Shown here: positions 46,857 through 58,180 of the stretch, in pieces
Layout: the number at the start of each line of letters is the position of its first letter
Position numbering within the stretch: the stretch's first letter is position 1
NCBI GenBank assembly: GCA_029204225.1
Contig: CM055097.1
Span: 10,486,230 to 10,550,229, forward strand
Direction: 5' to 3'
DNA: 64,000 nucleotides
DNA from: Diphasiastrum complanatum
Taxonomy: Eukaryota > Streptophyta > Lycopodiopsida > Lycopodiales > Lycopodiaceae
Translations under genes and position numbers: made by a program
The notes under the pieces: generated by a model
Told to the model about the DNA's origin: nothing
Databases searched by the model: none
What the model saw: only the letters and a program-made list of their open reading frames with translations

Positions 46857-47660
46857 CTATGACAATCCAGACCAGAGTAGCAATCAGTCTCGATGGCGCA
46901 AATTACAGAATCTAGAAATTCAAAATCAAAACACTCCTGAAGGACGAAGGCATCTGGTCGGTGACCAAGCTCTCAGAAATATAGCCTCCAGAGGGAGAGC
47001 CGAGGAGAGCTGAATGGATCAGAAAGGATGAGCACGCAATGGCGATCATCGTTTCGTCCATAAATGAAGATCTACTCATGCAGATTGAAGACTGCGAAAG
47101 CAGCCATGCAGCATGGAAAAGATTAAAGCAAAAGTATGAAGTGAGGACTATAGCTTCAGTCATGCACCTTCACAATCAGCTGCAATCAATACGGTGGGAT
47201 GGCAACCAGTTGGATCAGCACGTTGAGAAGATCAGAACGATCTTCGCTCAACTCGCTGCATCAGGACAAGAGCACCAGTTCCCAGCACCACAGCAGCTGA
47301 TGTACTTCATGAAATCTCTACCGACGTCCTATCAGCCGCTGAGAATGCTCATACTGAGTCTACCAAATATGACATTCGACAAAGTAGTTAGTCTTGTCGC
47401 TGATGAGAGACTGATGAGAGACGAAGGAGAGGGAAGCAATGATCAAGAGAAGGCTCTTTCACGAAAGGCAAGAAGAAGAACAAAAGCAAGCCAAGATTCG
47501 AGAAGACGAAGTCCTCGAATCAACAATCTTCTTCCTACGGTCACTGCCACAAACCAGGCCATACAGCCAACAAATGCTGGTTCAATCTAGCAATACCTTG
47601 CATGCCCTACAAGAAGAAAGGACATTCTGCATACAACTATAGATTCAACCCAAAAAGAAA
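46857..47660 (+). pseudogene. Copia element G gag
   Basis: ATG 46857 opens MAMTIQTRVAISLDGANYR. Stops at about 46913 and 46981 interrupt, then the frame is open from 47039: IVSSINEDLLMQIEDCESSH, AAWKRLKQKYE, LHNQLQSIRWDG and ERLMRDEGEGS. Near 47540-47590 an adjacent frame reads YGHCHKPGHTANKCW, a zinc knuckle whose first Cys is Tyr. These changes would prevent nucleic-acid packaging by this copy. Confidence 0.8.
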
Positions 47661-47956
47661 AAACAAAGCTGAAAAGGCAAAATGTTGTAGAAACATCTAA
47701 AGATGTAGAAAGAGGTGAGAAAGACATTTATTGTTTGGTTGCTGTGATTTTCCAGAGAGTTCAAAGTTTGAAACATGGAGGAATCATTTCATTCACATTC
47801 TATTTGGTTCTTCATATTCTAGTTATATCTTGGTGTGAGGTCTCGTTCGTTAACGGAATTAACCAGACAAATCACTCCAGCAACTAAGAACGGCCATGCA
47901 CAGCTTTCACGATACTCGACGAAGCTTCGACGAGCTACTCCGAACATGACTACGAT

Positions 47957-48660
47957 GTGGTCATCGATTCAGGAGCAACATCTCACATAACCTGCAACAA
48001 GAAGATCTTGATCAACTTTTGCGAACTGGAAAACGATAGAGCGGTGATTCTAGGCAATGAAAGCATACATGATGTCAAAGGCATCGGCTCTCTACAACTA
48101 CAAACACTGTCAGGCCAAGCAGAGCTGCCAGGAGCACTCTATGTGCCCTCACTCAGAAAAGATCTGTTATCTGTCTCCAAGATGGCAGATCTAGGAATTC
48201 GAGTTTTGTTCGATGGCAACACTTGTCGTGTGATCGAGAAGACGACAGACAAGTTGCTGACGGTCGGATGCAGAGAAGGAAACCTCTACCAGGCCAAAAT
48301 AATCAACAACTCTGATAGCATATTAAATGCTTTAGAAAACGAAGATCAGCTCTGGCATAGGAGATTGTATCATCTGAACATGCGGAGCCTGTACGACATG
48401 AGCACAAAGGACATTGTCACAGGTCTCAAAATATCAAAGCTCGAGGCTGAGTTCTGCGAAGCTTGTCAAAAAGGCAAGCAACATCGAAGTCCATTTACAC
48501 ACGAAGGAAGAAGAGCCAAGGAAGTTCTTGAGCTTGTCCACTCTGATGTGTGTGGACCGATGAAAACATATTCGCTCTCATGTTCGAAATATTTTCTAAC
48601 GTTCATAGATGATTACAGTCGAATGACCACGATCTACTACTTGAAGAAGAATCCGCAGTA
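47957..48660 (+). pseudogene. Copia element G protease and integrase N-terminus
   Basis: VIDSGATSHITC is the aspartic protease motif (D-S-G intact). LPGALYVPSLRKDLLSVSKM and LWHRRLYHLNMRSLYDM follow, then CEACQKGKQHRSPF (integrase zinc finger), HSDVCGPM and TFIDDYSRMT. The frame breaks near 48655, and the integrase core continues in the next frame. Confidence 0.85.
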
Positions 48661-49197
48661 TTTGATTCTTTCAAGAAGTTTGTGGCATTTGCAGAGCGAC
48701 ACACCTCGAAGAAGATACAGATCCTTAGATCTGACAATGGAGGTGAATCCAAAAACACAGAATTCTCAAGATTTTGCGAAGAACAGGGGATCGAACACAA
48801 GTTCACTCCTGAATACACACCAGAATACAATAATGTGGCAGAAAGAAAAAACAGAACGCTAGTCGAAGGAGCCAGATGCATGACGGCACAGGCTCAATTG
48901 TCAGGCCAACTCTGGCCCGAAGCAATAGCTGCAGCAGTACATCTGCAGAACAGATCAACAACGGCAACGCTGGAGAACGAAACACCATACGAGATGTGCA
49001 TAGGCAGAAAGCCTGATCTGTCATACGCACGAGTGTTTGGATGTGCAGCATACAAGCACATTCCAAAAGAAAAGAGAAGCAAGCTCGATGACAAATCCGA
49101 ACAAACAATCATGGTCGGCTACTCAAACGGAACACATGTGTACAGACTCTACGATCCAACCACGAAGAAGGTTGTTTTGAGTAGAGATGTAAAGTAC
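48661..49197 (+). pseudogene. Copia element G integrase core
   Basis: QILRSDNGGESKNTEF carries the second catalytic Asp and NVAERKNRTLVEGARCM the Glu. LWPEAIAAAVHLQNRS and RVFGCAAYKHIPKEKRSK follow. The protein runs to KVVLSRDVK at ~49197 and then passes directly into RT/RNase H connection sequence (YQNLIGSLMYLTICTRSDL). The integrase C-terminus, linker and all RT motifs including YVDD are deleted, and the join remains in frame. Confidence 0.85.
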
Positions 49198-49870
49198 CAG
49201 AACTTAATCGGAAGTCTGATGTATTTAACAATTTGTACCAGATCCGATCTGGCCTTCTCTGTTTACGCATTGAGCCAATTCTGTTCCAATCATGGTCTAG
49301 CACATTGGAAAATGGCCAAACAGATCCTACAGTATCTGAAGGGTACCCAGAATGTTGGATTAACCTACAGAGCTAGAAACGAAGCGAAAGGATTCGAGTT
49401 GCATCACTACAGTGATGCGAGCTAGGCGAGCTGCAAAGATGACAGCAAGTCCATAACTGGAGGTTGTACGATAGCATGCGGAGCTGCAATCAGCTGGATA
49501 TGCAAAAAGCAAACCTTGGTAGCTCAATCCTCTTGCGAAGCTGAGTATGTCGCAGCCTCAAAAGTGGCGAATGAGGTAGTGTGGCTACAACTGATGTTGG
49601 AGGCAATCGGGATACCACAAGAGGGGCCAAGCACGATGATGATGGACTCTTAGAGTGCCATCTATCTGTCCCAGGATCCTTTCTTCCATTCAAAGACAAA
49701 GCACATTCCTCTGAAGTACCATCATATTTGAGATTTGATGTCGAAAGGAGAACTCCAGGTCTAGTTCATAAAATCAAAAAATATGATTGCAGATCTCCTC
49801 ACGAAACCGCTCGACAAGCCACTCTTTACCAACAAAGAGAGGCAATTGGATTAAATGAACAAAGCTGCAA
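49198..49870 (+). pseudogene. Copia element G RT connection and RNase H
   Basis: NLIGSLMYLTICTRSDLAFS, AHWKMAKQILQYLKGTQ and HHYSDAS, then a stop (49423-49425). In the same reading: KDDSKSITGGCTIACGAAIS, QSSCEAEYVAAS and TKHIPLKY in broken form. A second stop is near 49652. The polypurine tract is poor (AAGAGTGAG just before the LTR). Confidence 0.8.
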
Positions 49871-49884
49871 GGTTCAAGAGTGAG

Positions 49885-50733
49885 TGTCAGAAATGGTGAA
49901 CTCCTACAACTTTGTGGCAGCACAAACAAGACACGAAGGTCAAACAATTCGTGACAGTCAATGTGACTTTGACTCAAAGCACAAACGAGAACAATTCATG
50001 ACAGTCAACGTGTCTTTGACTCGAAGCATGAACAATTCGCGAATCAATCGCGAATCGCAAACACCCCTCCAGGACCGCAAAGCCGAAAAAGGGACGTGAA
50101 ACGAAAACTACGAAAAGAACGAAAGCAAATGGGAGATTACGAAACAGACGAAGGAAAATCTTTCGCGCTGCCAGCTGGCAGCTCAACGGGCTTCACGCCC
50201 AGCTGAAACGAGTAGCAACGACACAGACTAACTAACTAGTTGACTAGCGTTAACTAGTGATGTGATTCTATGTTTAGCCATCTTGTAAACTCCACATAGT
50301 GGAGGTATAAACGATCCTCTCTGGATCAAAAGTAAGGAGTGAATACAAGTAGTGAATACAGAGATCTGTTAGAGACAGAGAGAGACGTAGCAAATAGAGT
50401 AAGAAAGAAAAGACACCATAGTTGTGCATGAAAGTCTGCCAATGAGTAGAACACAGCGAAAGAGTAGAATGTCATTCCGCCAACGAGTGAGACACTGACG
50501 AATTCACTCTAAACTAAAACTAATAATTCAGTCACTCTATTTTTGTGCATCTCGTCTTGTGTTGCGGATCATGATTGCTAGAATAGAATATGTTTTGTGA
50601 TGCATAGTCGAGCGTCTGGAATCCTGTAAGGGCTTCCGCACAAAAGAAAATTAAAAGACAGAAAATTGATCGCGATAAAGAAGACGAAGTGAGGACGAAC
50701 ACGAATCAGTCCCACGCACATGCTCCCGTGACA
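49885..50733 (+). mobile_element. Copia element G 3' LTR
   Basis: It begins TGTCAGAAATGG and ends CCCGTGACA, ~849 bp. It differs from the 5' LTR by about 6 percent in the first 330 bp by eye, with many C/T and G/A changes. Confidence 0.9.
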
Positions 50734-51282
50734 TGCATAAATGAACCAAAATTGTAGCTCTGCAGAAATGAACGTAAACAGCCACATACGACACCTTCAC
50801 AAAAGCGACAATGTCAAAATTTTGCGAAAAACACGCAAAATGCGACAGTGCCTTAAAAACTGATTTAGGGTTGCCCCACACATTGTCGGAGTCATTTCCT
50901 TAACATTTGAGGCACTTTGGAAAAACGTAGAATGCGACTTCTGCATATTTGCTCGCAAATCCTGACAAGCGAAAAATGCGAGAAAGGCGACACTGCATTT
51001 TCAACGAGATTTATGATAGACGACAGTGTCGCTAAAATGCAAACAATGCGAAAAAGACGATACTATAATTTTACTCATAATTCCTGACAGGCGAGAAAGC
51101 CGAAGTGAGAGAAAATGGAAATGCGACACCATGGTAAAACTTCGTGTAATTCTGCAGACTGTGTAAAAACACTTCTAAAACTGTAAACTGTAAAAGAACA
51201 TGGAAAAATCTGCAGAACCGGATAACAATGGATGAAGATTAAAACCGATTAGTCGATTGGTAAGAAGGAGAATAATCCAACA
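50734..51282 (-). mobile_element. Copia element F 3' LTR, inner part
   Basis: It resumes at TGCATAAATGAACC where 45945 left off and matches 55520-56069. It ends AATAATCCAACA next to a minus-strand polypurine tract (AAGGGGAAG at 51283-51291). It contains several GCGAAAAATGCGA and GGCGACACTG phrases (50955-51125). Confidence 0.85.
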
Positions 51283-52140
51283 CTTCCCCTTAATCTGAAT
51301 CCTTGAATGCCTTGACTTTCAAACTTAGTTCTACACAGAATCTTCTGTGTGTATCCGAACTTAATGCTTTGGTAAAAATATCTGTTGTCATATCTTGCGT
51401 TCTACAATACTACAATCTGACCTCTTCGTTGAGAACTTTGCTTTTGACAAAATGATACTTCAATTCAATGTGCTTACTCCTAGAATGAAATCTAGGGTTG
51501 GCTGATAGAGCAATGGCACTTTGATTATCACAAAATAATGTCGTCAGAACATATTGATTCAGACTGATATTTGAGAGTAAATTTCTCAACCAAATTGCTT
51601 TGTTTGTAGCTTGAGAGGCTGCAATATACTCTGATTCAGTGGAAGATAGAGCTATCGAATATTGCTTGCGACTGTTCTAGGAAATTGGACCATTGTTCAG
51701 GAAGAATGTGAATCTAGAAGTGGATTTACGAGTGTCTACATCTCTATCCCAACTTGCATCTGTGTAACCACTAAGTAAATCGAGTTTGTCATTGCTGATT
51801 GCTCCATAACAAATGCAAAAGTCCATAGTAGCTCGAAGATATCTCATGACTCTGATAAGAGCCTTCCAATGTGTTACACCAGGATTAGTCATAAACTAAC
51901 TGAGAGAGTTGATTGCGAAAGCTATATCTGGCCTGGTACAAATCATGGTGTACATAAGAGATCCTATAATAGAATGATAAGGATACTCACGCATCTGCTG
52001 CTTCTTATGAATTGTTTGGGGACACTGGTCCTTTGACAATTTAAGTCTTGGTTCCATTGGAGAGAGAGCTAACTTGCAATTGATCAGATTATATCTGACT
52101 AAAATGTTGTAGATGTACATCTGTTGTGTAATGTAAACCA
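51283..52140 (-). pseudogene. Copia element F RNase H and RT connection
   Basis: Minus-strand frames 51896-52120 and 51677-51892. They read MEPRLKLSKDQCPQT, YPYHSIIGSLMYTMICTRPD, ATMDFCICYGAISNDKLDLL, YTDASWDRDVDTRKSTSR and, further left, SIALSSTESEYIAAS. Stops at about 51893 and 51675 break it. The order towards the polypurine tract at 51283 is normal. Confidence 0.85.
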
Positions 52141-52144
52141 GCTT

Positions 52145-52615
52145 CTATTTTCTGTCTCTGTGGATTTTTGTACCAAGGCAGAAAGGAGCTTCGCCTAGAT
52201 CGGTCATGTCGAATTCGAAAGATAGCATTGTCTTGGCTTCTTTTATCAAATCGGTACTATCGCTGAAAAGCAATGTATCATCCACGTACAAAGTGATAAT
52301 GATAAAAGATTGTTGCACTACTTTGAAGTAAACGTTTGAATCTAAAGAGCTAGGTGTGTAGCCGTGATCAATAAGGAAAGTATTGATCCTTTGAAACCAT
52401 GCTTGAGCAGATTGCTTCAAGCCATAAAGTGCCTTATGGAGTTTACACACATGATTGTGTTTACCTTCGATTATATAACCTTCGGGCTGCACCATGTAAA
52501 TGTCTTCTTCGATAACTCCATTGAGATATGTTGTTTGTATGTCCATTTGATATATTTCCAAACCTACTGCAGCGGCAAATGATAGCAAAAGTTGAAACTC
52601 GATGGGATCGAACAA
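52145..52615 (-). pseudogene. Copia element F reverse transcriptase, N-terminus missing
   Basis: A 156-codon frame: LLSFAAAVGLEIYQMDIQTT, YLNGVIEEDIYMVQPEGYII, CKLHKALYGLKQSAQAWFQR and IITLYVDDTLLFSD (YVDD present). It then has SFEFDMTDLGEAPF. At its start MFDPIEF joins integrase-linker sequence (AYKLFDP) directly to FQLLLSFAAA. The RT fingers (WREAMDKEYSSL to PVVKHS) are therefore deleted. The related scrap at 37338-38860 still has them. Confidence 0.85.
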
Positions 52616-53419
52616 CTTGTAGGCTCGATCTGAAGTAGTGTAGCTGATGAAAACACACTTGATACTCTGGAAGTCGAGCTTCTTCCTGAGATCACGAGGT
52701 ATCTACGCAAAAGCAGTACATCCAAAAACTCGTAGGTTTGATTGAAAAGGTTTGGTACCTGTCCAAACTTTGAATGGTGTTTTGTCTGAGAGGCCTTTAG
52801 TAGGACTTCTGTTCTAAATATAGGTTGCTGATGAAACAGCTTCAGCCCAGAAGGACTTTGGAAGTGTAGCATGTAATAACATGCACTTTGTCGATTCGAC
52901 TAAGGTTCCGTTCTTTCTCTCAGCAAGACCATTTGATTGAGGCGAATAGGAGGTGATGTATTGTTGCTCAATGTCGTTGTTAAGGCAGTACTCCTTGAGT
53001 TCGTTGGAGATGTATTCTCCCCCGTTGTCTGACCTTAGTGCTTTGATTCGTTTGCCAGTTTGGTTCTCGGCATGCTCTTTGAATTGTCTGAATTTGATGA
53101 AAGTCTCTGATTTCTGTTTAATAAAATAAACAACTGTTCTTCTGGAGAATTTGTCAATAAAGGTAATGAAATATTTTGCATCTAGCAATGAGGGAGTTTG
53201 CATAGGTCCACATATATCTGAATGAACAACGTCTAACAAACGTTTTTCTGCATGCATATGGTCTGATCTAAAAGGAATCCTAGCTTGCTTTCCAAAGATG
53301 CAACTATGACAGACAGGGAGATCGATCTTACCAGAAGGATAGTTGAGATCAAGGACCATGGATTGTCTAGACGTGTTCAAAATAGATGCATGATTCACAG
53401 TCCTAAGCGATGATGCCAT
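52616..53419 (-). pseudogene. Copia element F integrase
   Basis: A frame of 201 codons (52814-53419). CHSCIFGKQARIPF is the zinc-finger half and HSDICGPM the first Asp region. FITFIDKFSRRTVVYF has Lys where the usual motif is F-I-D-D-Y-S-R. RSDNGGEYIS is the second Asp and SNGLAERKNGTLVES the Glu. A stop after SSATYI is followed by linker pieces (VWTGTKPFQSNLRVFGC) to 52620. Confidence 0.85.
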
Positions 53420-53428
53420 AGTAGTGAT

Positions 53429-53872
53429 TTATTGACTAGAACAGAGGTTTTCAAACTGACTAGACTCAGAATAACAGTGTGCCAATCTATATAAGTAACC
53501 TTGCCTCTTTCCGAGTGCATGGATCTTATTACTCCTATCAATAATTTTGCATTGATCAAATTCGAATTCTACCTTATGACCTAGATCTGTAATTCTACTT
53601 ACTGATAACAGATTTGTAGAGAGTTTAAGAACATATAAGACCTTTGATAGTAATTTGAATTGATCATGATGGAATTGCAATCTTATAGTACCTTCACCTT
53701 CAATAGTGTGAGTACTATTGTCACCAAGATGAACAAATTTATTCATGTTGTAAGGAGTGTAGGAGTTGAAGATCTCACGTTGATTGGTCATATGTTGAGT
53801 TGCTCCAGAATCAAGAAACCATGAGTCATCCAAAAAATGTGCTTTGATCTTTGACCATAAGTGTGCCTTCAT
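53429..53872 (-). pseudogene. Copia element F protease
   Basis: WFLDSGATQHMTN is the aspartic protease motif with D-S-G intact. HLGDNSTHTIEGEGTIRL and KVLYVLKLSTNLLSVSR follow, then YLYRLAHC. It is in the expected place between gag and integrase. Confidence 0.85.
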
Positions 53873-53879
53873 CCACTTC

Positions 53880-54705
53880 GACCTGGGAAGATGATGAAAC
53901 TATGTTTGCTTGTTGATCAAGTTGCTTGGCTACGTTTTTCGCTTGGAGAATCAGGCAATCCTTGATCTCATGGTTATTGCGCTTGCAATACCTGCAAAAC
54001 ATCTTCTTCTTTGATTGTGGATCTGATGATTGTGCTTGACTTTGAGTCTATTTCTGATTCGTTGCAGCCTTCTTGGAGCTTTTTTGCTTCTATCGCTTAG
54101 AGCCTTTGTTGACATATAGAGCCTGACAAAAGGAAGTCAACGAAGTGTCTTGACTTCTTCGATTGTCTTCTTGCAACAACATAGTGATAACTCTAGTAAG
54201 AGTTAAATCTGAGTGTGTCGATATGATCATCACTCAGTTCTCATATGTAGAGGGCAAGCTTGAAAGCGATGTCATAATTGTGTCTTGAATGTCTATGACT
54301 GATGCAACCATCTGTTGCAAGAGACTCTTAAACTGGTTAATGTGATTCTAAAGTGAATCACTAACAGACATCTTGAATGTGAAGAATTTCCTTCGCAAAT
54401 GGAACTTGGTAGTTACATCCCTCACGTCATATAGTGAGTTCAGGATGTCCCAAACACCTTTTGACATTTTAGCTTTAGCTATGTGTCCAATCTGTGTATC
54501 TGATATATTGAGGATAATAAGCGTGAAAGATTTACCATCCTTCAATTTCCACTTTGAGTCGTCATCTTTAGGTTTTACTTCTGTACTTGTAACAACACCC
54601 ATAATTCACTGGCGATTAGCAAGGTCTTTATCTTAAACTTCCACAAATGATAATTGGATCCATTCAGTTTGTTTGCGATAAGACCAGCTTTACTTTGAGA
54701 ATCCA
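53880..54705 (-). pseudogene. Copia element F gag
   Basis: The start is the ATG at 54705 (MDSQSKAGLIANKLNGSNYH). A frameshift near 54600 is followed by KPKDDDSKWKLKDGKSFTLI and VWDILNSLYDVRDVTTKFHL. Frames break again before a zinc knuckle C-x2-C-x4-H-x4-C (FCRYCKRNNHEIKDC) at about 53955-54000. At least three frame breaks are present. Confidence 0.75.
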
Positions 54706-54856
54706 TCTGGAACTTAGTCTGTCGATTGTATCGATGACGCTAAGATGCAGTAATGCCAACAATAGGAAATCAATTCTTTGATACTGAAGGTTGAAAGGAA
54801 TAGAAGAGTTTGATATCAATTTGATATCGTGAAAGATATCATGTATTAGAGATTTC

Positions 54857-54868
54857 GCTCTGATACCA
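54857..54868 (-). promoter_or_regulatory. Primer-binding site of element F
   Basis: The reverse complement reads TGGTATCAGAGC, directly at the LTR edge; Met-tRNA type. Confidence 0.85.
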
Positions 54869-56069
54869 TGTCGAAAAATAGGATAGATAAAGTAGCGGCG
54901 GAAACTTCCTACTTCTAGTGCATGATTACGCCTATCAAAATTGAACAAACAATAGTGATGAAAATCACATTCAATCTTTAGCAACTAACTTTGAAATCGC
55001 TAGATACTAAGTGATTACGTAGCCAAACATGAAGTATTGAATTCCTAGACAATTTCTTATCAGTTACAAAAGCAATACAACGATGCATGCATTTTGACAT
55101 ATACTAAACGCAATAAGAAGATAGTATTGATTCAGAAAAGAAAAATAGATGCTAATGAGTGCAAGACAATAGCGGATAAGAGTCACGCACTCTAAGTTGT
55201 CTCTGAGTAACTGAGAATAAGTAGCTATGTTGATAAGCAATAGCGCAATAGCAACTCTAAAACAAATCTCTTAAAAGACTGAGCTAAAATGCTCAAGAGA
55301 GTTCAAGTTTGAAAGCTTGATAGAGAGTTAACTACAATACTTGCTGGCTAATCTCTTCGATCATTTTCGTCGTAATGATGTATGAACATGAACAACTATT
55401 TATACTACGAAAATTAGGTCGACAATTGCAATTGCCAGTTGGCTGATCTCCACTGGCATTCATCCGGTTCCTTGTCATTGATTGCTGATAAGCAGTAAAA
55501 TTTGACCGTGAACATTCTGTCTGCATAAATGAATCAAAACCGTAGCTCTGCAGAAATGAACGTAAACAGCCACAGGTGACACCGTTGCAAAAGCGACAAT
55601 GTCGAGATTTTGCGAAAAACACAAAAAATGTGACAGTGCCTTAAAAACTGATTTAGGGTTGTCCCACACATTGCGAGAGTCAATCCTTAACATTTGAGAC
55701 ACTTTGGAAAACGAAGAATGTGACTTTTGCATATTTGCTCGCAAATCCTGACAGGCGAAAAATGCGAAAAAGGCAACACTGCATTTTCAATGAGATTTAT
55801 GACAGACGACAGTGTCGCTAAAATGCAAACAATGCAAAAAAGACGATACTGTATTTTTACTCGTAATTCTTGACAGGCGAGAAAGCCGAAGTGAGAGAAA
55901 ATGGAAATGTGACATTGTGGTAAAACTCCATGTAATTCTGCAGACTGTGTAAAAACACTTGTAAAACTGCAGACTGTAAAAGAACACGGGAAAATCCGTA
56001 GAATTGGATAAACACTAGATGAAGATTAAAACTGATTAGTCGACCGGTAAAAAGGAGAATAATTCAACA
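54869..56069 (-). mobile_element. Copia element F 5' LTR
   Basis: On the + strand it runs TGTCGAAAAATAGG to AATTCAACA, ~1201 bp, matching 45283-45945 plus 50734-51282. Several GGCGAAAAATGCGAAAAAGG-type phrases lie at 55745-55900. The 5-bp flanks of the whole element (AATAC on the left, ATATA on the right) do not match, so no target duplication is claimed. Confidence 0.9.
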
Positions 56070-56704
56070 ATATAGCTATAGCACGGAAGATAGTGGCATG
56101 CAACCAGAATCAGTTAGAATTAGCATAATGTGCTCTTTTGATTACTACAGTTTGGATTAATCATCCCTTATTCAGATTAGATTAATCAATCTCTCTGATC
56201 TTTAAATATAGGAACAACATGTGAGAGAAGCATGCACAATATGCACAACATGCACAACAATGATGTGCGGACATACAAGAAATATACACATCTAATAGTA
56301 GCTAGTTGCTCGTGAGAGAGAACACTTCTCTTGCGTTGACGCGCTGATTTTAAACATAGACAGCACTCAAAAAATATTTTGTTGTAAACTTGATTTGATA
56401 ATAGAGTTGCAAAATTCTGCCTATTGTGTGCAATCGATGAATGATTTATGATGCTTGCTTACAGTAGATATAATTTTTGTTGTTTCTCAATTCTCATGTG
56501 CTGATCAAACATTGTCTACCGTCTATTAATTAATATCAGATCTGCAGTGTCAGTCTGTAGTTCGGAAGATGATTGATCGTAGTATGAAACAGTGGCTACA
56601 ATTACTCAGATTGACTCTATCTCAACGTCGCTTGGAAAAATATTTAAGATTAGAGTTTCTCAACAGTATTATCAGAGCGTGAAAAGTGTCTCATAGATCC
56701 AACA
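56070..56704 (+). mobile_element. Copia element H 5' LTR, left end missing
   Basis: The right edge is clear: ...AGATCCAACA, one base, then a primer-binding site at 56706. The left edge is cut by element F; no TG start is present at 56070. The missing part may be at 44858-45282, but the junction does not prove it. Confidence 0.6.
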
Positions 56705-56705
56705 G

Positions 56706-56718
56706 TGGTATCAAAGCC
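56706..56718 (+). promoter_or_regulatory. Primer-binding site of element H
   Basis: TGGTATCAAAGCC, Met-tRNA type, one base from the LTR edge. Confidence 0.8.
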
Positions 56719-56732
56719 TAGTTACGCAAACT

Positions 56733-57605
56733 ATGGCTTCAATCAGCAGCATCCAATCAAAGATTTGCACAGCTCTTGAGGCAGATGGATCAAATTTCTT
56801 GGCTTGGAAATTGAAGACTTCTCTCATTTTGAGAGGAGAAACTTGTGGCCCTGGGTGAACGGAACCAAAGAAATGCCTACCAACACAGGCAAACAACTTT
56901 GTGAATGGAAGGAAAAGAATGACAACGCAGTAGTTGTCATTTCATCCTCAATCGAAGATAGCATCACTCTTGATCTCACATCTATCTCTAACGCAAGAGA
57001 GATGTGGGATGCACTCATACGAGGTTTCAGACCAAGTCATGTAATCAGATCATGCATCTAGAAGATCAGCTTACCTATCTATGATGGGATGGCAAGGATC
57101 TCACAAGCTTCATCAGAAGTATGAAAAAAAAGAATTTCTCTTTACACAATGCTGGAACAGAACATGCAGTCTCACAAGAGAAGCTTCTACGCACTCTATT
57201 AAGATCATTCTAGACAACCCGGACTCTATTGGCCAAAGATCTTGACATGACTTTTGAAAAGGCTGTCATTGACATCAAGGAAGAAGTGGAGGCTCAAGAG
57301 CACTACGATGACAAAATGATTCAGATCAAGCTCTCTACAACAGCAAAGAGAGACAAAAGAAGAAGTCTAAGTCTAAGAGGGAGTCAGATCAAGACAAGAT
57401 CGGAGTCAGCACAAAGAGGGAGATCAAGAAGGCAAATGGAAGGGAAGAAGCAAGCACAAATCGCAAGGTGACAGTGAATCTTGCGTGAGATGTAGATGCA
57501 ATGGTCACACCGTTGATGCATGCTAGTTTAATCCAAAGATTGAGTGCATACACTATCACAAGAAGGGTCATGCAGCAGTAGACTGCTATCAACTCAAGGA
57601 ATGAG
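56733..57605 (+). pseudogene. Copia element H gag
   Basis: ATG 56733 opens MASISSIQSKICTALEADGS and NFLAWKLKTSLILRGE. After a frameshift: GPWVNGTKEMP, IEDSITLDLTSISNAREMWD and, from 57229, AKDLDMTFEKAVIDIKEEVE. Two zinc knuckle-like motifs follow near 57480-57595 (CVRCRCNGHTVDAC and IHYHKKGHAAVDC). Stops separate the blocks at 57061, 57150 and 57471. Confidence 0.75.
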
Positions 57606-57689
57606 AAGACAAAAAACATGAAGGAGAACTCTAATAGCTCATTGTACATGGAGGAACCTGGTTGAAGAAAGAGCCAACCGGAATCCATC

Positions 57690-58180
57690 CGCTTATCTGT
57701 GTACTAATATACGTGCCACATCATATTTTGATATCCAAGAAGTCATTCTTGATTCAGGAGCTATGTCACACTTCGTGACAACAAAGCAAATGATCGCTGA
57801 TTTTCAAGAATCAGACTCCTCTAGATATATTATTCTAGAAGATGGTTCTCGACATCAAGTCAGTGAAACGGGCACACCAACGGCAGAGATAGGATACTTG
57901 ATGATGTTCTATATGTGCCTACACTACAGAAAGACCTACTATATGTTGCAAAGATAGTAGATGCAGACATGTCTGTCACATTCACAAGTGATTCATGTAA
58001 AGTGATTGAATCCAAATCCACTCACCTTGTTACAAAAGGCAAGCACAAAGGTAATCTCTATCATATGAAAATCAGAGTTCCTACTGAACAAGCTCATCAG
58101 ATCCATGAGACGATGGACATTCTATGGCATAGGAGACTATCTCATATGAATATAAATGCTCTGTACAAAGCTAGCTAGAA
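57690..58180 (+). pseudogene. Copia element H protease and pre-integrase
   Basis: VILDSGAMSHFVTTKQM is the protease motif. After a frameshift (57915-58178): PTLQKDLLYVAKIVDADM, then DILWHRRLSHMNINALYKAS, the pre-integrase His motif. Confidence 0.8.

Noticed and set aside
45283-56074. Target duplication for element F
   Set aside because: The flanking 5-mers are AATAC and ATATA, which do not match; shifting by one base would break the LTR end.
44858-56704. Treating 44858-45282 and 56070-56704 as one LTR of element H
   Set aside because: The left piece begins beside a minus-strand primer-binding site while the right piece ends beside a plus-strand one, so a single LTR cannot be assumed.
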